A DNA stretch of 64,000 nt from Oligoflexia bacterium (GTDB lineage Bacteria; Bdellovibrionota_G; JALEGL01): assembly GCA_035326705.1 (NCBI GenBank), contig DAOLES010000004.1:197191-261190 (forward strand), given 5' to 3'. Positions 25,304 through 33,487 of this stretch are shown in pieces. The position numbers and the translations under genes were made by a program. Within the stretch, counting starts at the first letter, position 1. Every line of letters starts with the position of its first letter. Under the pieces are notes generated by a model. It made no database searches. It was not told where the DNA came from and saw nothing but the letters and a program-made list of their open reading frames with translations.

Positions 25304-25775
25304 AATAGGACAAGGCATAGATATTCATGCATTTACATCTGAACGAAACAATATTGTTTTGGGTGGTGTAGAGATTGAACATGATATGGGGCTGGCAGGG
25401 CACTCAGATGCCGATGCCTTGATTCATGCCATTTGTGATGCCATGCTCGGCGCCTTGGCCATGGGTGACATTGGCCAATATTTTTCTGACACAGATCCCG
25501 CCTATAAAAATGCCAACAGTGAAATGTTTTTACAAAAGATTTATGCCATGGTTTTGGACAAAGGTTGGCATATGGCCAATATTGATAGCACCATCATGAC
25601 TGAGCAACCCAAAATTGCACCGTATGTTCCCAGTATGCAACAAAACCTAGCCAAAATTTTAGATCTTAATACCAATCAAGTCAGCATCAAAGCGACAAGA
25701 GCGGAGAAGCTAGGCAGTTTAGGCAGGCAAGAAGGCTTAATGGCCATGGCCAATGTGCTGTTGTATAAAAAATAG
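25296..25775 (+). CDS. ispF: 2-C-methyl-D-erythritol 2,4-cyclodiphosphate synthase
   Basis: 159 residues, the family length. Zinc-binding and active-site residues are visible in GQGIDIHAF and GHSDADALIHAICDAMLGA, with the IGQYFSDTDP loop and the C-terminal KATRAEKLGSLGR substrate motif. Known reaction: conversion of CDP-ME 2-phosphate to MEcPP in the MEP pathway. It overlaps ispD by eight bases. A hairpin-rich repeat element begins 11 bases after the stop and may terminate the operon. Confidence 0.97.
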   Translation: MFRIGQGIDIHAFTSERNNIVLGGVEIEHDMGLAGHSDADALIHAICDAMLGALAMGDIGQYFSDTDPAYKNANSEMFLQKIYAMVLDKGWHMANIDSTIMTEQPKIAPYVPSMQQNLAKILDLNTNQVSIKATRAEKLGSLGRQEGLMAMANVLLYKK

Positions 25776-25786
25776 TGAGTCCACGA

Positions 25787-25846
25787 GGCTGCTTTATGCA
25801 GCCGAGTGCATAGTGGGGTGAAAAAAGCAAAACCACGTTTTGCTTT
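25787..25846 (+). repeat. multi-hairpin intergenic element after ispF
   Basis: Hairpin 1 is GGCTGC-tttat-GCAGCC (25787-25803). Hairpin 2 is AAAGCAAAAC-cac-GTTTTGCTTT (25824-25846), a perfect 10-bp stem. Both loops and the connecting GAGTGCATAGTGGGGTGAA are closely shared with the element at 31087-31143, and the arms differ in paired, compensating ways. The third, G-rich hairpin of the other copies is missing. Confidence 0.75.
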
Positions 25847-25874
25847 AAACATACTTTTCAGTCAATACAAAAAT

Positions 25875-26921
25875 CTACTTACAAACAGGATGAACAAAAA
25901 TATCATCTGCAGAAAGGGTAGAGATGGTGTCAAGTAGTAAGTCCTTGAAGCCTATGGAGTGTGACTCCCCTATCATTAATTGAATGTAAGTCACTTCATC
26001 AGATGTATCATCATGGGTGTTGATTTCAGATAAAAGGTGCTTAACAATATTTGCCCAATGATAATTACGCCAAAGAATGGTATATTTAATATAATTTTCT
26101 GCTTCGTTTGGATATTGATTAAACAGTGCATGACTGTATGTTGGATGCATAGATTTTACCATATCAAAATAAGGATTCATGTTTTTAGGATAGGTTTTCT
26201 TGGATTGGGCAAGAATTGTTAAAAATTCTTCCATCTTAGTTTTAAGAAAAGTGATTTCTCTTTTGGCATCATCAAGGGCTTTTTTAAGATTAATACCAGT
26301 AAATTTTTGTCCATTGGGGTATTGCCCTTCTTCAAAAGAGTAGTTTTCTGATGAATATTGATTGAGTTTATCAGAAAAATTTTTATTATAGAACTCAACC
26401 GTAGTTGGGTCTTTACCTTCTAAAAAAGTAGATTGAATGAGTTCCCATTGAGAATGCAACAATTTTTGAAAATCAGATGTCATTGGATCACTCAAAGGCA
26501 TAATTAAATTATTAGGAATTTCGTCTAGGTTGGCCATGGTTTTTATCTCGTTTTCTAGGCTTTGAGATTGACCAGTCATAAAGAAAATAACTTTAGCAAG
26601 TCCACCCAAGGCAAGAATTTTTGGATCTTCTAAGCCAATGATTGATTTTGTATCATCATTGATAATTTGATCACGCAATTCGAAAAATTCAGCATTAACA
26701 ATAAATGTATCTTTAAGCCGTCTGTTTTTCTCCCAAATAAAACCATCTACCGCGACGTAGTAATTTTCATGATCAAGTGCAAATGCCATATGATCATGTT
26801 TTACTCGTTTACAAGTAGGTGAATGGCGTTCAGGGAAAATTTCTACAATAGTTCTTGAAAAGGCATTGTGCGCAGCAAACAATCCTAGGATAAGAAAAAT
26901 AAAAACTTTACTTTGCTTCAT
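25875..26921 (-). CDS. secreted protein, TraB/TIKI-like candidate
   Basis: 348 residues from ATG 26921; upstream in-frame starts to 26960 lie before the signal peptide (MKQSKVFIFLILGLFAAHNA). The mature chain begins near IFPERHSPTCKR and ends IQLMIGESHSIGFKDLLL...VHPVCK. The order of an ERHS motif, a basic RNYHWANIVKHLL helix and a GESH strand recalls TraB/GumN/TIKI proteins, which use two Gly-x-x-His-type motifs, but I am not certain of it. The cysteines near both ends match those of the protein at 19753-20748. Function unknown. Confidence 0.72.
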   Translation of the reverse strand: MKQSKVFIFLILGLFAAHNAFSRTIVEIFPERHSPTCKRVKHDHMAFALDHENYYVAVDGFIWEKNRRLKDTFIVNAEFFELRDQIINDDTKSIIGLEDPKILALGGLAKVIFFMTGQSQSLENEIKTMANLDEIPNNLIMPLSDPMTSDFQKLLHSQWELIQSTFLEGKDPTTVEFYNKNFSDKLNQYSSENYSFEEGQYPNGQKFTGINLKKALDDAKREITFLKTKMEEFLTILAQSKKTYPKNMNPYFDMVKSMHPTYSHALFNQYPNEAENYIKYTILWRNYHWANIVKHLLSEINTHDDTSDEVTYIQLMIGESHSIGFKDLLLDTISTLSADDIFVHPVCK

Positions 26922-27006
26922 AACATAATGACGCATAGCATTTACTGAAGATGAATGCAAATATAAGTTTACGGTTTTTGGATTAAGTTATTACTCTTAG
27001 GATTAT

Positions 27007-28311
27007 TTATTTTTGCCGGAGTTTTTTTAACTGTTCTAAACGTTCAATTAAAGCAGTTTCTTGGCCTTGTGTTTTACCTTCATAATACACCTTATCTTTT
27101 AGGGCTTCGGGTAAGCAAGTCATGTTGGTTGTTGCTTCAGCATGATTGTGCGCATATTGATAGCCCTTGCCATAGTCTAAATCTTTCATCAACTGTGTTG
27201 GGGCATTTCTAATGTGCAAAGGCACGGGATAAACTTCACCGGATTTTAAATCTTTTTGTACTTTTTTGTAGCTTGCGTACACCGAGTTAGATTTTGGAGC
27301 AGCACTCAAATAAATCACCAGTTGGGCCAGGGCCAGGGCGCATTCAGGCATGCCCAAAAAGGCACAGCTGTCTTTGGCTGCAATGGCTAAAGTTAAAGCT
27401 TGTGGGTCAGCATTACCAATGTCTTCACTGGCAAAACGAATGAGGCGTCTTGCAACATACAAAGGATCATCGCCAGCTTCAAGCATATACGCCAACCAAT
27501 ACAAAGCGGCATCAGCATCGGAGTTACGGATACTCTTGTGTAAGGCAGAAATAATATTGTAATGTTGCTCTTGGTTTTTATCATACAAGAGCGTCTTTTT
27601 TTGAATGAGGCTGGCCAGTTTTTTTTGATTGAGCGTTTCATCTTTTTTTAAAGCATGCAAAGCTGTTTCAAAAATATTAAGTGCATAACGGGCGTCGCCA
27701 TTGGCCAAGTGTGCTAAATACGGAATGAGATCATTGTCAACGCGATTAGCAAATACATGCAAAGCCTTATCTTCTTTTATGCAGCGTTTAAGTAAATATT
27801 CAATTTGTTTGTCATTAAGAGGAGGCAAGGTGAAAACTTGCAAGCGGGAGAGCAAAGCCGCATTGATTTCAAAAGAGGGGTTTTCTGTGGTGGCTCCCAC
27901 TAAAATAATTTCACCCCGTTCAACAGCAGGTAAAAACGCATCTTGTTGTGATTTATTAAACCTATGGATTTCATCCACAAATAAAACACAGGCTTGGCCA
28001 TAATCTTCAAAACGTTTTTTGGCCCGGGCCATGACGTCTTTGATTTCTTTGATACCTGAGAGTACTGCTGAAAAAGATAAAAAGGGCAATTGACAAGAGC
28101 TGGCCAAAGCTTTGGCCAAGCTGGTTTTGCCACAGCCCGGCGGCCCCCATAAAATAAAAGAAAAAGGTTTTTGTGTGAATTGTTCCAGCATGCCTTGGCG
28201 TTTGAATAAGTTTTCAAGCCCCAAAAAATCATCCACAGTTTTAGGACGCATGCGCTCTGCCAAGGGGGACTTTTCAGAATGTTGGTCGGCAAAAAGGCTG
28301 TTGTTCATCAT
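27007..28311 (-). CDS. rarA: RarA/MgsA replication-associated recombination AAA+ ATPase
   Basis: 434 residues, typical of RarA. Walker A is GPPGCGKTS, Walker B is LFVDEIHRFNKSQQDAFLP, sensor 1 is VGATTENPSFE, and the arginine-finger region is LLSRLQVF. The C-terminal tetramerisation domain includes RRLIRFASEDIGNADPQAL and the LDYGKGYQYAHNH region. Known role: clamp-loader-like ATPase acting on stalled forks with SSB. A TATAGT -10-like box precedes the ATG on the minus strand. Single gene, divergent from the SprB-like gene. Confidence 0.96.
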   Translation of the reverse strand: MMNNSLFADQHSEKSPLAERMRPKTVDDFLGLENLFKRQGMLEQFTQKPFSFILWGPPGCGKTSLAKALASSCQLPFLSFSAVLSGIKEIKDVMARAKKRFEDYGQACVLFVDEIHRFNKSQQDAFLPAVERGEIILVGATTENPSFEINAALLSRLQVFTLPPLNDKQIEYLLKRCIKEDKALHVFANRVDNDLIPYLAHLANGDARYALNIFETALHALKKDETLNQKKLASLIQKKTLLYDKNQEQHYNIISALHKSIRNSDADAALYWLAYMLEAGDDPLYVARRLIRFASEDIGNADPQALTLAIAAKDSCAFLGMPECALALAQLVIYLSAAPKSNSVYASYKKVQKDLKSGEVYPVPLHIRNAPTQLMKDLDYGKGYQYAHNHAEATTNMTCLPEALKDKVYYEGKTQGQETALIERLEQLKKLRQK

Positions 28312-28375
28312 GGCTAGGTACTATAGATGATATTTGCCAGAAAAAGAAGGGTCAAAAAATCAGTTAAATTTGGGC

Positions 28376-28405
28376 TTGCATTGCGTTACGTTTTATTGAT
28401 ACAGT
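28376..28405 (+). promoter_or_regulatory. promoter of the SprB/CHU_C-like gene
   Basis: TTGCAT, an 18-base spacer ending in TGA, then TACAGT, ending 9 bases before the ATG at 28415. Confidence 0.45.
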
Positions 28406-28414
28406 GCGTCCATT

Positions 28415-30502
28415 ATGTGGGGAAAATTATTTTTATTAAGTCTAGTATTTATTTCAACGGCGTTTGGGCAAGTCAATAATATAGAGCCTATTGCGTGCGG
28501 ACAAGATTTAGACGCCAATGACAATTTTGATACCGAGTACAGCCGTTATTCCTTTGTCCATCCGGCAGGTATGGCCAAACATTATGATTTTTCATTGCAT
28601 GCTTATTTAGTCCCAACCTTTGTTAGGGTGAGCAAGAATGATGAAGAGTTGTTTTATTTTTGGTGGGGACCAACATGTGAGGAGAATGGCCCTGGAGATG
28701 GGAGCTCAAGCGGCAATTGTATGAAAGGTCCATTGAAAGCGGTCTATGATGGTGTTGGTTTAACAAGCACAAGTGCATCAGAACTTGCAGCAAATGGTGG
28801 GTTAACCATAGATAATTATCCTGTAGGTTTCAACGAAGCAGCTTTTGTCCCCATTCCACAGCCATGGTCTCCTGAGCTACAACAACACATGAGTTTGGGT
28901 ACGTTTTTACTGGAACTCAACCTTCCGGCATCTGAGACTTGTGACGCTTATAAAATTGAGCTTATTGCCTACCAGTTTTTTACATTTCCATACTCGAGCC
29001 GTGTAGCTCTGGACTGTCAAACTACAGGATGTCCTACACAGATCCCTGCTGAAAGTATTGTTATGGAAGATAAACCATGCGGAAAAGAAATCGGTTTTTG
29101 TGGTGATACCAGCAACATTTTTTGGATTGCTCCCAATGGCAGACGTTACGATGATGTCAACTATGTGGCCCAGGAATCGGGAATCCATCAATACAATGTT
29201 GAATACCCTGGGTGTCCTGTGGTTACAGGTGAACTTGAAATTGATGTGAATGCCGTACAAGATCCAGTAGGATCATTTGAACTTGAAAGCAAACGCTACA
29301 ACTGTATTGGTGGCACAGGGTTGATTACTTTGGAAGAGGCCCAAGGCCTTAACTATCCTATAAATATACAGTGGTATCAAAACAATACGCCGCTTGAAAA
29401 CACCGGTAATTGGAATGCTTTTGAAGTTCCAATCAATGATGCGAGCAATTTGCCAGGATACAGAGCAACCATAACAGACAATCAAGGCTGCCGTGTGGAA
29501 AGAGATATTGATTTAGAATTCTCTACCCCACCCACGGCAACCGCTGATGGAAACTTATGTACAGGAGAGGATGTGCAAATTCATACTGAGCCCAGATGGT
29601 GGAATTTAGATACAACGTATCATGATAATGTAGAGACTTCTTGGACTCGACCTGATGGTAGTACACAGGATACCAATGTTCTTAATGTTGAACTGTCAGA
29701 TGCAACCGAAGGAGAGTACACGTATACCATGACCTTTGATCGTGCTGGATGCACAGTGTCTAATACCTATGATCTTCAAGGCAGTGATATGGAAGCCAAT
29801 ATCGTTTCACCAGGACATCTCTGTGAAAATGAAGGCTTTGCCACGGTCAATGTGACCAATGCTGAAGGTGAAGTGGTTTATGAGTGGAGTAATGGAGAAA
29901 GTACTCAAGGTATAGAAAACCTTTCCCCGGGTCATTATACGGTTGAAGTTACGGATGATAAGGGTTGTACTGTTGAAGATAGAGTCCATATTACAACAGC
30001 CAATTATAAAGCAGAATTTAAGGTTCCAAGTTCGTGTCCTTACCCTTTGAAACCTGTGGTGGTTGTCACTCGTGATAATTATCAGGTTAGACAAACAGCA
30101 CTTGATATAACAGCGGAAGACCTAGGGCAGGTCACCTTGTTAGAATATCAGTATGCAGGCTGCCAATTTGAAGAAGAGTTAGAGATGCCGGATCGCCTGT
30201 ATGCCCATCCAATTTATATTCCTAATGCCTTTAGTCCTAATGGTGACAACATCAATGATGTTTTTAAAATATACAATGATGAACGCCCAAATATTCATAT
30301 TGTTTCATTTGAAATTTATACACGCAAAGGCGATTTGTTCTATCGTGAAGTGGATAAAGCTTTATCAGAAATAGAAGGATGGGATGGGGGTCAGCAAAAT
30401 GGAAGACCTGCCAATACCGGAGCTTATGTTTATAAAGTTGTTCAGCAAGTAGAAGGCTGTGATGAGCAAATCCATTCAGGAATTGTGAATCTTATAAAAT
30501 AA
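28415..30502 (+). CDS. large secreted protein with SprB-type repeat and CHU_C (T9SS type B-like) C-terminus
   Basis: 695 residues with a signal peptide (cleavage near residue 19, TAFGQ). The middle holds several cysteine-containing Ig-like units. One, at about 475-530, reads VVYEWSNGESTQGIENLSPG then YTVEVTDDKGC, the SprB-repeat pattern of Bacteroidetes gliding adhesins. The last ~90 residues are a CHU_C/gliding-motility C-terminal domain: YIPNAFSPNGDNINDVFKIY, FEIYTRKGDL, EGWDGGQQNGRPANTGAYVYKV. In Bacteroidetes this tail is a type B sorting signal for type IX secretion. No T9SS gene is in the window. It is probably a cell-surface or exported adhesin. Confidence 0.85.
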   Translation: MWGKLFLLSLVFISTAFGQVNNIEPIACGQDLDANDNFDTEYSRYSFVHPAGMAKHYDFSLHAYLVPTFVRVSKNDEELFYFWWGPTCEENGPGDGSSSGNCMKGPLKAVYDGVGLTSTSASELAANGGLTIDNYPVGFNEAAFVPIPQPWSPELQQHMSLGTFLLELNLPASETCDAYKIELIAYQFFTFPYSSRVALDCQTTGCPTQIPAESIVMEDKPCGKEIGFCGDTSNIFWIAPNGRRYDDVNYVAQESGIHQYNVEYPGCPVVTGELEIDVNAVQDPVGSFELESKRYNCIGGTGLITLEEAQGLNYPINIQWYQNNTPLENTGNWNAFEVPINDASNLPGYRATITDNQGCRVERDIDLEFSTPPTATADGNLCTGEDVQIHTEPRWWNLDTTYHDNVETSWTRPDGSTQDTNVLNVELSDATEGEYTYTMTFDRAGCTVSNTYDLQGSDMEANIVSPGHLCENEGFATVNVTNAEGEVVYEWSNGESTQGIENLSPGHYTVEVTDDKGCTVEDRVHITTANYKAEFKVPSSCPYPLKPVVVVTRDNYQVRQTALDITAEDLGQVTLLEYQYAGCQFEEELEMPDRLYAHPIYIPNAFSPNGDNINDVFKIYNDERPNIHIVSFEIYTRKGDLFYREVDKALSEIEGWDGGQQNGRPANTGAYVYKVVQQVEGCDEQIHSGIVNLIK

Positions 30503-30512
30503 TAAACAAGGG

Positions 30513-30553
30513 GGTTACTTTTGTACTCAAAAATTAAAAATACAAAAGTAACC
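30513..30553 (+). terminator. hairpin after the SprB-like gene
   Basis: The perfect 13-bp inverted repeat GGTTACTTTTGTA/TACAAAAGTAACC has a 15-base AT-rich loop. There is no T-run directly after it. The right arm is part of a RAYT-type REP palindrome, so the terminator role is uncertain. Confidence 0.5.
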
Positions 30554-30567
30554 GGCTACCTTTTAGA
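30541..30567. repeat. RAYT-type REP palindrome, diverged copy
   Basis: Read on the minus strand it begins TCTAAAAGGTA, then GCCGG, then TTACTTTTGTA, which matches the copies at 34018-34045 and 34726-34753 in AAAAGGTA and TTACTTTTG with changes at the tips and centre. Confidence 0.55.
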
Positions 30568-30596
30568 AAAACCAAAGCAATGATACAGAAAAGTTT

Positions 30597-31082
30597 ATGT
30601 CAGAACGATTAAGCAAAGCGCCAAGAGAATCTTATGTAGAAATGATCCAGCAAGTATTGCCTGGGGATACCAATCCTTTAGGGACTGTTTTTGGTGGAAA
30701 AGTGATGATGTGGATTGATACGGCTGGGGCTGTAGCAGCCATGCGTCACGTCAGAGGCAATGTGGTGACAGCCTCCATTGATAAAGTGGATTTTCATGCT
30801 TCTGGCCATGTGGGTGATATCATGGTTTTAAAAAGCAAAGTCACGTATACGGGCAGAACATCGCTTGAAGTCAGTGTAGAGGTTTTGGCAGAAAATCCAA
30901 GAACCGGGAAAAGACAATTAACCACGGATGCATTTTTAACGTTTGTGGCCATTGATGAGAATCATAGACCTATAGAAGTTCCAGAATTAATTCCGGAAAC
31001 TGAAGAAGAACAAAGAAATTTCGCCCAAGGCAAAGCCCGCAGAGAAGCGCGCAAAAAAGCCGAGAAGATGCAAGCTGGATAA
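30597..31082 (+). CDS. acyl-CoA thioesterase, hotdog fold (YciA/BACH type)
   Basis: 161 residues forming one hotdog domain. NPLGTVFGGKVMMWIDTAGAVAA is the central helix with the catalytic Asp, followed by VDFHASGHVGDIMVLK and SVEVLAENP, as in YciA-like long-chain acyl-CoA hydrolases. The C-terminal 30 residues are highly charged (Glu/Arg/Lys). Known reaction: hydrolysis of acyl-CoA thioesters in the cytoplasm. An extended -10 (TGA-TACAGA, 30581-30589) ends 7 bases before the ATG. The last codons and the stop lie in a 54-bp sequence that is repeated downstream. Confidence 0.9.
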   Translation: MSERLSKAPRESYVEMIQQVLPGDTNPLGTVFGGKVMMWIDTAGAVAAMRHVRGNVVTASIDKVDFHASGHVGDIMVLKSKVTYTGRTSLEVSVEVLAENPRTGKRQLTTDAFLTFVAIDENHRPIEVPELIPETEEEQRNFAQGKARREARKKAEKMQAG

Positions 31083-31108
31083 GCGAGTCTGCTTTATGCA
31101 GGCGAGCC
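31055..31108 (+). repeat. 54-bp direct repeat, copy 1 (includes the gene end)
   Basis: Positions 31055-31108 recur exactly at 31186-31239. This copy holds the last nine codons and stop of the thioesterase gene plus the first hairpin of the multi-hairpin element. Confidence 0.9.
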
Positions 31109-31165
31109 CACGGGGATGAAAAAACAAAACCACGTTTTGTTTTTGAAGGGGGCGTGAGCCCCCTT
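31087..31165 (+). repeat. three-hairpin intergenic element after the thioesterase gene
   Basis: Hairpin 1 is GTCTGC-tttat-GCAGGC (31087-31103), with a G-U pair. Hairpin 2 is AAAACAAAAC-cac-GTTTTGTTTT (31121-31143). Hairpin 3 is AAGGGGGC-gtga-GCCCCCTT (31146-31165). It has the same order and spacing as the element before pnp and shares nearly all of its first two hairpins with the element after ispF. Confidence 0.75.
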
Positions 31166-31185
31166 GTAAAAGAGAGCGAAGCGGG

Positions 31186-31239
31186 AAAAGCCGAGAAGAT
31201 GCAAGCTGGATAAGCGAGTCTGCTTTATGCAGGCGAGCC
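31186..31239 (+). repeat. 54-bp direct repeat, copy 2 (orphan gene tail plus hairpin)
   Basis: An exact copy of 31055-31108 offset by 131 bases. It contains a non-functional duplicate of the end of the thioesterase gene and a second hairpin 1. This points to a tandem duplication of a 131-bp unit, the second copy being truncated. Confidence 0.9.
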
Positions 31240-31351
31240 AAGGAGACGGAAAGTAAGCTATACGTCAAACTTTTCTTATCAATACATTGCGTTCCAAAAT
31301 GGATATGGTATTTGCACCAAATAAATACAGTTTTAAGTAGTTTGGAGATCT

Positions 31352-33478
31352 ATGCCCGTTAAAAAACCGTTTATCATGGTGCTTGTCGCCTTCTGTTTAT
31401 CAAGCTTGATATCATGTCTTGGTTTTCAGGTTGTTCTCGACCAATTCAATCCTCAAACAGATGTCAACATATCAGTGCACTATCCCAATAGCAATGCGGT
31501 GACCTCGGCATCAATGCTTGTTGTAAGAGGCAGCTTAGAAAGCGATGGCCTTGTGTCAGAATTTGTCCTTGGTGGTGTTGATGTCCAACCCTTGGCAGCA
31601 AACTATGCACTCTGGGAAGTTTCTTTGCCTCTTGATTTGGGAAGTAATAATTTTGATGCACATGTTGTATTACAAGATGGAAGCCAATACGAAGAACAAA
31701 ATTTTGTTACTCTTGTCAGGTCAGAGGTGTTTTTGTCTGCGCAAAACATGGTCTTTGACAGCAACCAAAATACACTCTACGTTGCTGATGCAACATTAAG
31801 GGCAGTTGTCAGGGTTAATACAAATACAGGGCATAGAGAGGTTTTTTCTGCTTTTGATGCGGGTACAGGGGACAACTTTACATTTCCAGTAGGGTTGGCC
31901 GCAGATTTTTTAAATGATGTATTGTTTGTCAGTGACCGAATCAATAATGCGGTTTATTCAATTGATATAAGTTCTGGTAATCGAAGTGTTTTGTCCAGCA
32001 GTGCGGTTGGAACAGGCACAAACTTTTTATTTCCTGCTGGGCTTGCATTTGATGCCAGCTTGAATCGGATTTTGTTATTAGATACTTTTAACGGTGCAGT
32101 TTTTGCTATTGATGTAACTACAGGAAATCGAAGCGTACTTTCTAGCAGCAGTGTAGGAACAGGCACCAATTTTTCTCAGCCAAATGATATTGCATTTGAT
32201 GCCACTCATAATCTTGCATATGTTGTGGATGCTTCACTCAATGCTGTCTTTACCGTTGATTTAACCAATGGCAATCGAACAATACTATCAAATGCTTCAA
32301 CCGGTCTTGGACCCAATTTGATGGGAAGCAATGGATTGGCACTTGATGCAGCAAACAACCAACTTTTAGTTGCGGATACTGCGCAAGCAGCATTGATTGC
32401 TGTCGATATTGTATCAGGCAATCGAACTATTGTATCAGACAGTTCAGTTGGCTTAGGTTTAGATTTTACGGCACCTGTAGATGTGGTACTTAACCCAAGT
32501 GACATCAATCAGCCTTGGGTGGTTGATCGGGACAACAACATTATTTACTCAGTGAGTGTTAGTAACGGTGACCGTACACTTGCATCTCAAGCCAACCTTG
32601 GCAGTGGACAAAACTTGGATTTTATTGAGGCAGTTGAATTGGATTGGGTCAACAATAGGGCTTATGTCTTAGATCGTTTGGCACATACTTTATTCAGTAT
32701 TGATTTAAATACCGGTGACAGAACAATTGTATCAAGTGATAGCGTTGGTGTAGGGCCCAATTTTACCAGCCCAAATGATTTGGTTTTAGACTTACCCAAT
32801 AATCGTGCTTTTGTGTGTGACAATAGTTTAGATGCTCTGTTTGTTGTGGATTTGATCACCGGCAGTAGAACCATTATTTCTGATAGTATGACAGGTACAG
32901 GAAGCAATATAGCATTGCCTTTTGGTATAGCTTACAATGAAAACAACAATACCATCTATCTGGTCGATCGAATTCTTCATGCGGTTTTAGCCATTGATGT
33001 GCTTACCGGTAATCGAAGCATTGTTGCTGACGCATCTACGGGGTCAGGAGATGATTTTAGTCAAATGACGGATATTGTTTACAATTCCAATAATGATAGG
33101 CTTTATGTTGTTGACTCTTTGCTTGCTGCAATTTATGAGCTTGATCCAATTACCGGTGATAGAGTGGTTGTTTCTAGCAATAGTGTGGGTACTGGAAGTT
33201 CATTATCGACAACTGAAGCAATATCTCTCGATGCTGATAATGCAAAAATCATCGCCTTAAATTCAAATGACGATTTGATTGTATCGGTGGATATGGCAAC
33301 AGGTAACCGGACCGATATTGTTGATGTTAATGACCGTTTTGGTCCAGTTAATCTTATTTTATCGGATATTGTTGTTGATCCCGTTCATCAGAGGGCCTTG
33401 TTTATTGGCTGGAACAGTCTCAAAGCATTATTTAATTTAAACTTAGATAATGGTGAATTTGTTTATGTGAGTAAATAA
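31352..33478 (+). CDS. lipoprotein with ~12 beta-propeller repeats
   Basis: 708 residues. The lipobox LISC lies at about residues 20-23, so it is lipid-anchored. After an N-terminal beta domain (about 35-130), about twelve repeats of ~47 residues follow. The pattern is [LFY]D-x3-N-x2-[YFL]-V-x-D-x4-A-[VL]-[FY]-x-[VI]-[DN]-x2-[TS]-G-[ND]-R, then a GTG-x-NF turn (AFDATHNLAYVVDASLNAVF is a clean example). This resembles NHL or YncE-type propellers, and twelve units could form two six-bladed propellers. No catalytic residues are evident. GGAG six bases before the ATG supports the start. Probably a surface binding protein. Confidence 0.82.
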   Translation: MPVKKPFIMVLVAFCLSSLISCLGFQVVLDQFNPQTDVNISVHYPNSNAVTSASMLVVRGSLESDGLVSEFVLGGVDVQPLAANYALWEVSLPLDLGSNNFDAHVVLQDGSQYEEQNFVTLVRSEVFLSAQNMVFDSNQNTLYVADATLRAVVRVNTNTGHREVFSAFDAGTGDNFTFPVGLAADFLNDVLFVSDRINNAVYSIDISSGNRSVLSSSAVGTGTNFLFPAGLAFDASLNRILLLDTFNGAVFAIDVTTGNRSVLSSSSVGTGTNFSQPNDIAFDATHNLAYVVDASLNAVFTVDLTNGNRTILSNASTGLGPNLMGSNGLALDAANNQLLVADTAQAALIAVDIVSGNRTIVSDSSVGLGLDFTAPVDVVLNPSDINQPWVVDRDNNIIYSVSVSNGDRTLASQANLGSGQNLDFIEAVELDWVNNRAYVLDRLAHTLFSIDLNTGDRTIVSSDSVGVGPNFTSPNDLVLDLPNNRAFVCDNSLDALFVVDLITGSRTIISDSMTGTGSNIALPFGIAYNENNNTIYLVDRILHAVLAIDVLTGNRSIVADASTGSGDDFSQMTDIVYNSNNDRLYVVDSLLAAIYELDPITGDRVVVSSNSVGTGSSLSTTEAISLDADNAKIIALNSNDDLIVSVDMATGNRTDIVDVNDRFGPVNLILSDIVVDPVHQRALFIGWNSLKALFNLNLDNGEFVYVSK

Positions 33479-33487
33479 AATTCAAAT

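Noticed and set aside
27900..28292. 130-codon open frame on the minus strand within rarA
   Set aside because: Same strand but different frame from the conserved AAA+ ATPase. The RarA frame has all the motifs, so this is a shadow.
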